A stretch of DNA of 7,113 nucleotides, taken from assembly GCA_018715285.1 (NCBI GenBank), contig DVLW01000073.1:1-7113 (forward strand), given 5' to 3'. The notes under the pieces were generated by a model, which was not told where the DNA came from, made no database searches, and worked only from the letters and a program-made list of their open reading frames with translations. The DNA is from Candidatus Faecivivens stercoripullorum (GTDB taxonomy: Bacteria; Bacillota; Clostridia; Oscillospirales; Ruminococcaceae). This document shows, one piece after another, positions 1 to 7,026 of this stretch (positions are counted from its first letter, which is position 1; each line of letters begins with the position of its first letter). The position numbers were made by a program, and so were the translations under genes.

Positions 1-897
1 TATACCATGGCTGTTAACGGCATTGCAACCGAAATCGTCATGATCGATATCAATGAATCCAAATCTCTTGGTGAGGCTCTGGACATCCGTCAGGGCGTTT
101 CCTTCTGCCCTCCGATCTCGATCTACGCTGGTTCTTACCAGGATGCAAAGGATTCCGATATCGTTATCCTGACTTCCGGTGTCGCAAGAAAACCCGGTCA
201 GTCCCGTCTTGACCTGGCTCAGACCAATGTCAACATCACCAAATCCATCATTCCTGAGATCACCCGCTATGCTCCCGATGCGATTTATGTAATTGTTGCA
301 AACCCTGTCGATATCCTGACTTATACCTTCTGCAAAGTCTCCGGCCTGCCTGAAAGCCATATCCTGGGTTCGGGTACCATTCTGGATACCGCTCGTCTGC
401 GCGCCAGAATCGCTGAGTACTACTCCATCAACCTGCAGAATGTACATGCATACGTTTACGGCGAACATGGCGATTCCTCCTTCGTTCCGTGGTCTCTGGC
501 TACCATCGCCAACATCCCGATCGACAGCTACCGTGACTGTGTAACCGACCCGAACAAGAACCTGTTCCCGGTACTCAATCACGAAGAAGTTGAAAACTAT
601 ATGCGTAAATCCGGCGGCAAGATCATCGCTCGTAAAGGCGCTACCTTCTATGCTGTCGCTGTTTCGGTTTGCCATATCTGCAAGTGCATCTTCTCCGGTG
701 CTGATACCACTCTGACCGTTTCTACCATGCATCACGGTGAATATGGTCTGGAGGATATCTGCCTGTCCACACTGGCTATCGTCGGTCCCGACGGCGTATC
801 CGGCAAGCTGCTTGCTCCGCTGAACGAAAAAGAAGTACAGCTGCTGCATAAGAGTGCAGACAGCCTGCGCGCTGTTATGAATGGCCTTACTTTCTAA
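1..897 (+). CDS. Lactate/malate dehydrogenase family protein, predicted malate dehydrogenase (5' end cut by window)
   Basis: NAD-dependent 2-hydroxyacid dehydrogenase, probably interconverting malate and oxaloacetate in the cytoplasm. The reading frame is open to base 1, and the glycine-rich NAD loop expected at the N-terminus is missing, so the ATG at base 7 is internal and the gene starts upstream. Numbering from that Met, visible family residues are Asp14 at the end of the second Rossmann strand (NAD over NADP), Arg67, Asn99 (ANPVD), the Asp127/Arg130 pair (LDTAR) and catalytic His154 (GEHGD). The residue matching LDH Gln102, the substrate discriminator, is Arg61 in VARKPGQSR, as in malate dehydrogenases. 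However, the following SRLDL and Thr213 (LDH Thr246 position) look LDH-like, so the signature is mixed. The fumarase gene starting 63 bases downstream supports malate. Family is near certain; substrate is inferred. The alternative is L-lactate dehydrogenase. Confidence 0.88.
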   Translation, partial: YTMAVNGIATEIVMIDINESKSLGEALDIRQGVSFCPPISIYAGSYQDAKDSDIVILTSGVARKPGQSRLDLAQTNVNITKSIIPEITRYAPDAIYVIVANPVDILTYTFCKVSGLPESHILGSGTILDTARLRARIAEYYSINLQNVHAYVYGEHGDSSFVPWSLATIANIPIDSYRDCVTDPNKNLFPVLNHEEVENYMRKSGGKIIARKGATFYAVAVSVCHICKCIFSGADTTLTVSTMHHGEYGLEDICLSTLAIVGPDGVSGKLLAPLNEKEVQLLHKSADSLRAVMNGLTF

Positions 898-960
898 GAT
901 TTGGCCGTCCACTCTTTGATATACTTATCCATAAATCATATTTAAGAAAGAAGGATTCCC

Positions 961-2337
961 ATGGAATATCGCATTGAGCATGACTCGATGGGCGAAGTAA
1001 AGGTCCCTGCTGACAAGTACTGGGCAGCTCAGACCGAAAGAAGCCATGAAAACTTCCTGATCGGCGTCGGTATCGAAACGATGCCCCGTGAAATCACCCA
1101 CGCTTTCGGTATCCTCAAAAAGGCTGCGGCTATTGCAAACCATGCCCTCAAGCCTGAAAAGATGACCGACGAAAAACTGGCTGCTATCTCGGCTGCATGT
1201 GATGAGGTGATCTCCGGTTCTCTGAACGATCACTTCCCGCTGGTTGTATGGCAGACCGGCAGCGGCACTCAGTCCAACATGAATGCTAACGAGGTTATCG
1301 CAAACCGCGGTAACGAGATCGCCGGCAAAAAGCTGCTGCACCCCAATGACGACATCAATATGAGCCAGTCGTCCAACGATACCTTCCCGACTGCCATGCA
1401 CATTTCTGCTGTTCTGGCTATCGAGGATAAGCTCTTCCCGGCTATCGATCAGCTGATCGCTACCTTCAAACGTCTGGAAGAAGAAAACGAAGGCATCGTT
1501 AAGAGCGGCCGTACCCATCTGCAGGACGCTACCCCCATCAAGTTCTCTCAGGAGATCAGCGGATGGCGTTCTTCTCTGGAAAAAGACCGCAAGATGCTGG
1601 AAATCGCTCTGCCTGAGCTGAAAGAACTGGCTCTGGGCGGCACTGCTGTCGGCACCGGTCTGAATACCCCCAAAGGATTCGACGTTGAGGTCGCTAAAGC
1701 TGTTTCTGAACTGACCGGTAAGGAGTTCAAGACCGCTCCCAACAAGTTCCATGCTCTTACTTCCAAGGATGAAATCGTCTTCGCACACGGCGCCCTCAAG
1801 GCTCTGGCTGCGGATATGATGAAGATCGCCAACGACGTCCGCTGGCTGGCTTCCGGCCCGAGAGACGGTCTGGGCGAAATCTTCATTCCTGAAAACGAAC
1901 CCGGCTCTTCCATCATGCCCGGTAAGGTCAACCCGACCCAGTGCGAGGCTGTCACGATGGTTGCTGTTCAGGTTATGGGCAACGATGTCGCTGTCGGCAT
2001 GGCTGCTTCTCAGGGCAACTTCGAGCTGAACGTATTCATGCCGGTCTGCATTTACAACTTCCTGCAGTCTGCACGTCTGCTCGCTGAGTCGATTGTTTCC
2101 TTTAACAAGAACTGCGCTGTTGGCATCAAGGCTAACCGCGAGAAGATGCACCACAACCTCCACAACTCGCTGATGCTGGTCACCGCTCTCAACCCCTATA
2201 TCGGCTATGAGAACGCTGCAAAGACCGCTAAGAAAGCGTATAAGGAAGGTATCTCTCTGAAAGAAGCCTGTGTCGCACTCGGCTTTTTGACCGAAGAGAA
2301 ATTTGACGAGGTCTTCCACCCCGAACAGATGGTGTGA
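961..2337 (+). CDS. fumC: Class II fumarate hydratase (fumarase C)
   Basis: Iron-independent, homotetrameric cytoplasmic fumarase that reversibly hydrates fumarate to L-malate. The 458-residue length is typical of the family. Motifs in order: SGTQSNMNANEV (101-112) and SQSSNDTFPTAMH (135-147) at the substrate site, GRTHLQDA (183-190) with the general-acid/base region His186, and the mobile SS loop with the fumarase/aspartase signature GSSIMPGKVNP (315-325), whose Ser317 is the expected catalytic base. PGKVNPTQCE, rather than the PAKVNPV form of aspartases, favours fumarase over aspartate ammonia-lyase. The start ATG follows an AAGGA ribosome binding site (951-955) by five bases. It sits 63 bases after the malate dehydrogenase-like gene, forming a malate/fumarate pair. 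No convincing separate promoter or terminator is visible in that gap, so co-transcription is likely. No truncation or missing catalytic residue was seen. Confidence 0.96.
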   Translation: MEYRIEHDSMGEVKVPADKYWAAQTERSHENFLIGVGIETMPREITHAFGILKKAAAIANHALKPEKMTDEKLAAISAACDEVISGSLNDHFPLVVWQTGSGTQSNMNANEVIANRGNEIAGKKLLHPNDDINMSQSSNDTFPTAMHISAVLAIEDKLFPAIDQLIATFKRLEEENEGIVKSGRTHLQDATPIKFSQEISGWRSSLEKDRKMLEIALPELKELALGGTAVGTGLNTPKGFDVEVAKAVSELTGKEFKTAPNKFHALTSKDEIVFAHGALKALAADMMKIANDVRWLASGPRDGLGEIFIPENEPGSSIMPGKVNPTQCEAVTMVAVQVMGNDVAVGMAASQGNFELNVFMPVCIYNFLQSARLLAESIVSFNKNCAVGIKANREKMHHNLHNSLMLVTALNPYIGYENAAKTAKKAYKEGISLKEACVALGFLTEEKFDEVFHPEQMV

Positions 2338-2373
2338 TCTTTCCCTGATTTTTGTAAATAACATGTTCTTTTG

Positions 2374-2407
2374 CTGCCCGCCTCTGTCACTGTTACAGAG
2401 GCGGCAG
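2374..2407 (+). promoter_or_regulatory. Strong imperfect inverted repeat (RNA hairpin) upstream of hdrB
   Basis: The left arm at 2374-2387 (CTGCCCGCCTCTGT) pairs with the right arm at 2395-2407 (ACAGAGGCGGCAG). This gives 13 base pairs with one bulged C (around 2377-2379) and a 7-base loop CACTGTT. Two G-T wobbles and one more T-A pair can extend the stem to 2371-2410. No T-tract follows on either strand, so it is not a standard intrinsic terminator. It lies between fumC and the hdr genes, about 9 bases before the AAAGGA ribosome binding site of hdrB. It could be an mRNA processing or stabilising stem, an attenuator, or a weak terminator separating expression of the two gene blocks. A protein operator is also possible. 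The pairing is seen directly; the role is inferred. Confidence 0.6.
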
Positions 2408-2435
2408 TGAAGACAGAAAGGAATGGTCATAAAAT

Positions 2436-3215
2436 ATGGTATTTCATTATTACCCCGGCTGTACGCTGAAAACCAAGGCCAAAGATCTGGATAAATACGC
2501 CAGAGCTTCTGCCGAGGCTTTGGGAATCACTCTGGCCGAGCTGGACAACTGGCAGTGCTGCGGCGGCGCTTTCACCATGGCAAAAGATGAGATCGCTACC
2601 AAGCTGTCTTCCGTCCGCGCTCTGGCTGAGTCCCGTGATACTGCACTGGTGACCGTATGTTCTGCCTGCCACAATGTGATCAAGCAGACAAACGCCGCTA
2701 TGAAAAATGACGCGGATTTTGCTTTCAAGGTCAATAACTATATGAAGCTGGATGAGCCCTATCATGGTGAAACCAAGGTTTACCATTATCTGGAGCTGCT
2801 GAGAGATGTCGTCGGTTTTGACAAACTGGCTGCCGCTGTCAAGAATCCGCTCAAGGGCAAAAAGATCGCTGCTTACTACGGCTGTCTGCTGCTCAGACCG
2901 GGCAAGGTTCTGCAGATGGATAACCCCGAAAACCCCCAGATCCTGGAGGATTTCATCCGCGCAATCGGTGCTACTCCCGTCATTACCCCTTACAGAAACG
3001 AATGCTGCGGCGGTTATATGGCTACCGAGGATAAGGCGCTTGCCGCTAAGAAGAGCGGCCTGGTTATGGAAAGCGCAAAGGAAATGAAAGCGGATATGAT
3101 GATTACCGCTTGCCCGCTTTGCCTTTACAACCTGACCAAGAATGCGCCCGGGGAGAAGCTCCCGGTTTACTACTTCACCGAGCTGCTGGCTGAAGCTCTC
3201 GGCGTTAAAGAGTAA
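2436..3215 (+). CDS. hdrB: HdrB-like heterodisulfide reductase subunit B (two CCG domains)
   Basis: Catalytic-type subunit of a soluble heterodisulfide reductase-like complex. In methanogens HdrB cleaves the CoM-S-S-CoB disulfide on two non-cubane [4Fe-4S] clusters; the bacterial substrate is not known here. The 259 residues hold two CCG domains. Domain 1 has Cys9, Cys41-Cys42 (QCCGG), Cys75 and Cys78 (CSAC). Domain 2 has Cys150, Cys190-Cys191 (ECCGG), Cys226 and Cys229 (CPLC). All ten cluster ligands are therefore present, with spacings close to the family pattern. ATG 2436 is the only reasonable start, because an in-frame stop lies at 2430-2432. Its AAAGGA site (2417-2422) is 13 bases away, longer than usual, and an out-of-frame ATG at 2423 lies between, so initiation may be weaker than for downstream genes. 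hdrC follows after 15 bases. Confidence 0.93.
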   Translation: MVFHYYPGCTLKTKAKDLDKYARASAEALGITLAELDNWQCCGGAFTMAKDEIATKLSSVRALAESRDTALVTVCSACHNVIKQTNAAMKNDADFAFKVNNYMKLDEPYHGETKVYHYLELLRDVVGFDKLAAAVKNPLKGKKIAAYYGCLLLRPGKVLQMDNPENPQILEDFIRAIGATPVITPYRNECCGGYMATEDKALAAKKSGLVMESAKEMKADMMITACPLCLYNLTKNAPGEKLPVYYFTELLAEALGVKE

Positions 3216-3230
3216 AGGAGGAAACCAGAG

Positions 3231-3626
3231 ATGAGCAACCCCAAAGAGCTTGCACTCAAAGAACAGGTCATCCGCATGAGCGGTGTTGATCCGCTCAAAT
3301 GTATGAGATGCGGCAAATGCTCCGGCACCTGCCCTTCTTATGACGAGATGGAATATCATCCGCACCAGTTTGTCTACATGGTTGAAAAAGGTGAGATCGA
3401 AAAGCTGATGGCTTCTCCGTCTATCTTTAAATGCCTCTCCTGCTTTGCCTGCGTAGAACGCTGCCCCAGAGATGTTGAACCCGCTAAGCTGGTTGAAGCA
3501 ATCCGGCTGCTGGTCATCCGTCAGCAGGGCAACAACCATCTGAAGGCTAACCAGATTCCTGACCTGCTGGACGAGGATATGCCGCAGCAGGCGCTGGTCA
3601 CCGCCTTCCGCAAATATACAAAGTAA
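3231..3626 (+). CDS. hdrC: HdrC-like heterodisulfide reductase subunit C (2x[4Fe-4S])
   Basis: Small electron-transfer subunit that carries electrons from HdrA to HdrB. The 131 residues contain two cubane [4Fe-4S] motifs: Cys24, 27, 30 and 34 (CMRCGKCSGTC) and Cys68, 71, 74 and 78 (CLSCFACVERC). Each is followed by proline after the last Cys, as in HdrC and related ferredoxin-fold subunits. No membrane helix or haem motif is seen, which argues against a membrane HdrE/DsrM-type partner and for the soluble HdrABC arrangement. The start ATG is preceded by AAAGGAGG with a 9-base spacer, a strong site. It lies 15 bases after hdrB and 18 before hdrA. The family and role are well supported by the motifs and by both neighbours. 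Confidence 0.92.
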   Translation: MSNPKELALKEQVIRMSGVDPLKCMRCGKCSGTCPSYDEMEYHPHQFVYMVEKGEIEKLMASPSIFKCLSCFACVERCPRDVEPAKLVEAIRLLVIRQQGNNHLKANQIPDLLDEDMPQQALVTAFRKYTK

Positions 3627-3644
3627 GGGTAAGGAGGAGAAACC

Positions 3645-5642
3645 ATGCAAAAAATTGGCGTATTTGTATGTTGGTGTGGTTCCAATATTGCCCAGACCGT
3701 AGACGTTCAGGCTGTTTCTGATGCGCTTGCTAAAGAACCCGGCGTCGTCTATTCCACCAACTATCAGTATATGTGCTCCGAAGCAGGCCAGAACCTGATT
3801 AAGGACGCGGTCAAACAGTATGGTCTGACCGGCGTTGTTATCTGCTCCTGCTCTCCCCGGATGCACGAGGCTACCTTCCGTAAGGCAGTCGCTTCGGTCG
3901 GTCTCAACCCGTACATGCTTGAGGTCGCAAACATCCGTGAGCAGTGCTCCTGGATTCACAAAGACAAAGAAGTCGGCACCGAAAAGGCTATCATCCTCGG
4001 CCGTGCCGCTATCGCTAAAGTTCAGCTGAATGCTCCGCTGCAGGCAGGCGAAAGCCCTGTTGTAAAACGTGCGCTGGTTATCGGCGGCGGTATCGCGGGT
4101 ATCCAGACTGCACTGGATATCGCTGAGGCTGGTTTTGAAGTCGACATCGTCGAGAAAAACCCGACCATCGGCGGTAAGATGACCCAGATCGACAAAACCT
4201 TCCCGACTCTGGACTGTGCTGCTTGTATCCTGACTCCTAAGATGGTTGACTGCGCACAGAATGAAAAGATTCATATCTATTCTTACTCAGAAGTCAAAGA
4301 AGTCAAGGGATTTGTCGGCAACTTCTCGGTCAAGATCAATAAAAAAGCCCGTTATGTCGATGAAAACAAGTGTACCGGATGCGGCGAATGCACCACCAAG
4401 TGCCCGATGAAGAATGTCCCCAACGAGTTCAACCTCGGTATGGACAACCGTCGTGCTATCTACATCCCGTTTGCTCAGGCAGTTCCGAAGGTCGCTACCA
4501 TCGACCCCAACTACTGCAACATGCTCAAGAACGGAAAGTGCGGTCTGTGTGCAAAAGTCTGCGGCGCCGGTGCAATTGACTATAAACAGCAGGATCAGAT
4601 CGTCGAGGAAAAATACGGCGCAATCGTTGTTGCGACCGGTTACAACCCCATCAAGCTGGATAAGTTCGATGAGTTTGGTTATTCCCTCTCCAAGGACGTT
4701 ATCACTTCTCTGGAATTTGAACGTCTGACCAATGCTGCAGGTCCTACTTCCGGTACCCTGCTCCGTCCTTCCGACGGCAAACATCCGCACACCATCGTAT
4801 TCGTACAGTGTGTCGGCTCCCGTGATACCTCCGGCTGCGGCAAACCTTACTGCTCTAAGATCTGCTGCATGTACACCGCTAAACATGCGATGCTGACCCG
4901 TGAGAAATATCCGGATACCGATGTTTACGTCTTCTACATCGACGTCCGCAGCCCCGGCAAGAACTACGATGAGTTCTATCGCCGCGCGGTTGAACAGTAC
5001 GGCGTCCACTACATCAAGGGTATGGTCGGCAAGGTCGCTCCCAGAGCTGACGGCAAGATCATGGTTCAGGCTTCCGACCTGCTGGCAAATGAACAGCTGC
5101 ATATCGAGGCTGACCTGGTTGTCCTGGCTGCTGCTATCGAGCCGGACAAGTCCGCAAGACCTCTCGCTACCATGCTGACTGCCAGTATGGATACCAACGA
5201 CTTCTTCACCGAAGCACATGCAAAACTTCGTCCGGTTGAAAGCCCGACTGCCGGTATCTTCCTCTCCGGTGCCTGCCAGGGTCCGAAGGATATCCCTGAT
5301 ACCGTTTCGCAGGCCAGTGCTGCTGCCGCTAAGGTTATCGGTCTGCTGGTCAAGGATAAACTGACCACCAACCCCTGCGTCGCACAGTCCAATGAAATGA
5401 TGTGCAACGGCTGCTCCAGCTGTGAAAAGGTCTGCCCGTATGGTGCAATCACCTATGTTGAAAAAGAATTCCGTATGCCCGACCGGACAACCCGTATCCG
5501 TCGCGTTGCTTCCGTTAACCCGGCTGTATGCCAGGGCTGCGGTGCTTGTACGGTTGCCTGCCCGTCCGGTGCTATGGATCTGAAGGGCTTCTCGAACAGC
5601 CAGATTATGGCGGAGGTAGATGCAATATGCCAAATGAAGTAA
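3645..5642 (+). CDS. hdrA: HdrA-like FAD/iron-sulfur subunit, putative electron-bifurcating core
   Basis: Central flavoprotein of HdrABC complexes. Its FAD is the bifurcation site in methanogen enzymes, passing one electron to ferredoxin and one towards HdrC/HdrB. The 665 residues include, in order: an N-terminal HdrA domain with Cys9, Cys11, Cys44, Cys67 and Cys69; a thioredoxin-reductase-like FAD domain from about 140 with GGGIAG (147-152) and Glu170; the HdrA hallmark DCAACILTPKM (190-200); an inserted ferredoxin with Cys243/246/249/253 and Cys291/299/302/306; a further cluster set Cys389, Cys403 and Cys407-Cys408; and a C-terminal ferredoxin with Cys587/590/593/597 and Cys629/632/635/639. 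This is enough for six [4Fe-4S] clusters, as in the methanogen protein. The length matches stand-alone HdrA, with no fused MvhD or duplicated FAD module. An AAGGAGG site lies 7 bases before the ATG. The 3' end overlaps mvhD by 16 bases. Confidence 0.95.
   Translation: MQKIGVFVCWCGSNIAQTVDVQAVSDALAKEPGVVYSTNYQYMCSEAGQNLIKDAVKQYGLTGVVICSCSPRMHEATFRKAVASVGLNPYMLEVANIREQCSWIHKDKEVGTEKAIILGRAAIAKVQLNAPLQAGESPVVKRALVIGGGIAGIQTALDIAEAGFEVDIVEKNPTIGGKMTQIDKTFPTLDCAACILTPKMVDCAQNEKIHIYSYSEVKEVKGFVGNFSVKINKKARYVDENKCTGCGECTTKCPMKNVPNEFNLGMDNRRAIYIPFAQAVPKVATIDPNYCNMLKNGKCGLCAKVCGAGAIDYKQQDQIVEEKYGAIVVATGYNPIKLDKFDEFGYSLSKDVITSLEFERLTNAAGPTSGTLLRPSDGKHPHTIVFVQCVGSRDTSGCGKPYCSKICCMYTAKHAMLTREKYPDTDVYVFYIDVRSPGKNYDEFYRRAVEQYGVHYIKGMVGKVAPRADGKIMVQASDLLANEQLHIEADLVVLAAAIEPDKSARPLATMLTASMDTNDFFTEAHAKLRPVESPTAGIFLSGACQGPKDIPDTVSQASAAAAKVIGLLVKDKLTTNPCVAQSNEMMCNGCSSCEKVCPYGAITYVEKEFRMPDRTTRIRRVASVNPAVCQGCGACTVACPSGAMDLKGFSNSQIMAEVDAICQMK
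5612..5616 (+). promoter_or_regulatory. Ribosome binding site of mvhD inside the end of hdrA
   Basis: GGAGG lies 10 bases upstream of ATG 5627. It decides the mvhD start: the same frame is open back to an ATG at 5528, but that would add 33 residues encoded in another frame of the HdrA C-terminal ferredoxin, whereas the conserved MvhD sequence begins soon after 5627. Confidence 0.7.
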
Positions 5643-6067
5643 AAGCGTTTAAACCGAAGATTGTAGCTTTCTGCTGCAACTGGTGTTCTTATGCGGGTGC
5701 TGACCTGGCCGGTACCAACCGTCTGGCTTACCCTGCTGATGTTAAAATCATCCGTGTTCCCTGCTCATGCAGAGTCAACCCGATGTTCATTCTGCGTGCT
5801 TTCCAGAGAGGCGCTGACGGCGTTATCCTCTGCGGATGCCACCCTGGCGACTGCCATTACACCACTGGCAACTACTACGCCAGAAGAAGAATGACCCTCC
5901 TCTTCTCGATGCTGGATTTCCTCGGCATCGAAAAGGAACGCACCCGCGTTGAATGGGTTTCCGCTGCGGAAGGCGCAAAATTCGCCGCTACAATGAATGA
6001 CTTTGTTGCGACGGTTACCGCTCTGGGCGAGAATAAGAGATTGGAGGACCTCAGATGCAAGGAATGA
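5627..6067 (+). CDS. mvhD: MvhD-like [2Fe-2S] electron-transfer subunit
   Basis: MvhD family protein (methyl-viologen-reducing hydrogenase delta subunit), the adapter that hands electrons from an electron-donating module to HdrA. With the start at 5627 it has 146 residues, the usual family size. Conserved features are FCCNWCSYAGAD (Cys16, Cys17, Cys20), PCSCRVNP (Cys46, Cys48) and CGCHPGDCHY (Cys69, Cys71, Cys76), which supply ligands for a [2Fe-2S] cluster. Cys48 stands where many homologues as I recall them have Gly (CSGRV). It overlaps hdrA by 16 bases and the next gene by 13, so translation is probably coupled. No hydrogenase large or small subunit gene is adjacent, so its donor is more likely the FrhB-like and AsrA-like proteins encoded next. 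The symbol is by family homology and does not imply a hydrogenase; in Flx clusters this subunit is called FlxD. Confidence 0.92.
   Translation: MPNEVKAFKPKIVAFCCNWCSYAGADLAGTNRLAYPADVKIIRVPCSCRVNPMFILRAFQRGADGVILCGCHPGDCHYTTGNYYARRRMTLLFSMLDFLGIEKERTRVEWVSAAEGAKFAATMNDFVATVTALGENKRLEDLRCKE
6043..6047 (+). promoter_or_regulatory. Ribosome binding site of the FrhB-like gene inside the end of mvhD
   Basis: GGAGG lies 7 bases before ATG 6055. In-frame ATGs at 6064 and 6067 are also possible, but their spacing of 16 or more bases is poor, so 6055 is preferred. Confidence 0.65.
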
Positions 6068-7026
6068 TGATTAACCGCGCCAAAGAGCTTCTGCGCGACG
6101 GTACTGTAAACCGTGTCCTTGGCTGGCAGGCTGGCGAATTTGTCTATGACATTACGCCCGCTGTCTTTGAATCCGAAGAGGAACTGGACGCAGGCTTTGT
6201 ATACAATGGTTTTTGCGGCAACAACCTGTCCAAATACCTCGTCAAGGAAACCCTGAAAGACGGTAAAATCCTCGTCTTTTTGAAACCCTGCGATACCTAC
6301 TCCTTTAACCAGCTGCTGACCGAGCACCGCATCGACCGTGAAAAAGTCTATGTAATCGGTATCCCCTGCGAAGGCAAAACCAGCGGCGAAATGCTCAAGG
6401 CAAAAGGTATCTCCGGTATCACCGGTATCAGCGAAGATGCTGACAACTTTGTGGTCGACACCATCTACGGCCAGACCACCGTTGCCAAGGCTGACGCCCT
6501 GGAAGAAAGATGCAAGACCTGCAAGAGCAAAAAGCATGTCGCTTACGACGAACTGCTGGGTGAAGACGGTGAAATCCTCGATTCTCATCGTTTTGATATG
6601 GTCGCAAAACTGGAAGCTATGACTCCCGATGAACGTTTTGCGTTCTGGCGTGAACAGCTCTCTAAATGTATCCGCTGCAACGCATGCCGCAATGTATGCC
6701 CCGCATGTACCTGCGAACAGTGCGTATTTGATAACCCTAAATCGGGTATCGCACAGAAGGCTGCTGCTGATTCGTTTGAAGAGAATATGTTCCATATCAT
6801 CCGCGCGTTCCACGTTGCCGGCCGTTGTACCGACTGTGGCGAATGCTCGCGTGTATGCCCGCAGAACATCCCGCTTCATCTGCTCAACCGCAAATTTATC
6901 AAGGATATCAACGAACTTTATGGTGATTACCAGGCAGGCGCTGAGGTTGGTACCCGCGCTCCTCTGACCAACTACACCCAGGAAGACGTTGAACCCAGTA
7001 TCGTTTACCACAGGGAGGGAAAATAA
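6055..7026 (+). CDS. FrhB/FdhB-like N-terminal domain plus two [4Fe-4S] sites; Flx-type electron-transfer subunit
   Basis: Probable cytoplasmic iron-sulfur subunit linking an NADH-oxidising module to MvhD/HdrA. Residues 65-160 resemble the N-terminal part of the coenzyme F420 hydrogenase/formate dehydrogenase beta family (FLKPCDTYSF with Cys79, VIGIPCEG with Cys105, and CKTC at 153-156). The C-terminal half has two ferredoxin motifs: Cys205/208/211/215 (CIRCNACRNVC) and Cys258/261/264/268 (CTDCGECSRVC). The first is followed at once by Cys218, Cys220 and Cys223 (CTCEQC), which could bind another centre or metal. Similar dicluster proteins accompany HdrA-MvhD in bacterial FlxABCD-HdrABC clusters; whether this matches FlxB or FlxC I cannot decide, so no symbol is given. 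F420 use is not implied. The gene overlaps mvhD by 13 bases and its stop directly abuts the next start. The domain call is fairly sure; the partner role is inferred from context. Confidence 0.8.
   Translation: MQGMMINRAKELLRDGTVNRVLGWQAGEFVYDITPAVFESEEELDAGFVYNGFCGNNLSKYLVKETLKDGKILVFLKPCDTYSFNQLLTEHRIDREKVYVIGIPCEGKTSGEMLKAKGISGITGISEDADNFVVDTIYGQTTVAKADALEERCKTCKSKKHVAYDELLGEDGEILDSHRFDMVAKLEAMTPDERFAFWREQLSKCIRCNACRNVCPACTCEQCVFDNPKSGIAQKAAADSFEENMFHIIRAFHVAGRCTDCGECSRVCPQNIPLHLLNRKFIKDINELYGDYQAGAEVGTRAPLTNYTQEDVEPSIVYHREGK

Noticed and set aside
916..944. Possible fumC promoter: TTGATA (916-921) with weak -10-like hexamers near 937-944
   Set aside because: The -10 matches are poor (3-4 of 6), and a start site there would fall on or next to the fumC ribosome binding site, leaving almost no leader.
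2374..2410. Intrinsic terminator after fumC
   Set aside because: The stem is strong, but the bases after it are TGAAGACAG with no T-run, and the reverse orientation has none either. Kept only as a hairpin of unknown role.
925..2430. A 501-codon open frame on the minus strand opposite fumC
   Set aside because: It is in exact codon register with fumC, so its stops would need TTA, CTA or TCA codons in the sense gene, and these are rare here. The translated product has no recognisable domain, while fumC is unmistakable.
5528..5626. N-terminal extension of MvhD from an upstream ATG at 5528
   Set aside because: The extension is a frame-shifted reading of the HdrA C-terminal ferredoxin. The family length and the GGAGG at 5612-5616 favour ATG 5627.
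2427..5633. Minus-strand open frames of 615 and 448 codons opposite hdrB, hdrC and hdrA
   Set aside because: Same in-register shadow effect; they break at an isolated sense TCA codon near 4285. All conserved Fe-S and FAD motifs are on the + strand.
3231..5642. Selenocysteine (in-frame TGA) in HdrA or other subunits, as known in some HdrA and MvhD relatives
   Set aside because: All cluster positions are encoded by ordinary TGC/TGT codons, and each frame is uninterrupted until a stop that fits the family length.
5875..7011. A 378-codon minus-strand open frame opposite mvhD and the FrhB-like gene
   Set aside because: In register with the FrhB-like gene and explained by avoidance of TTA, CTA and TCA. 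No ribosome binding site or domain supports it.
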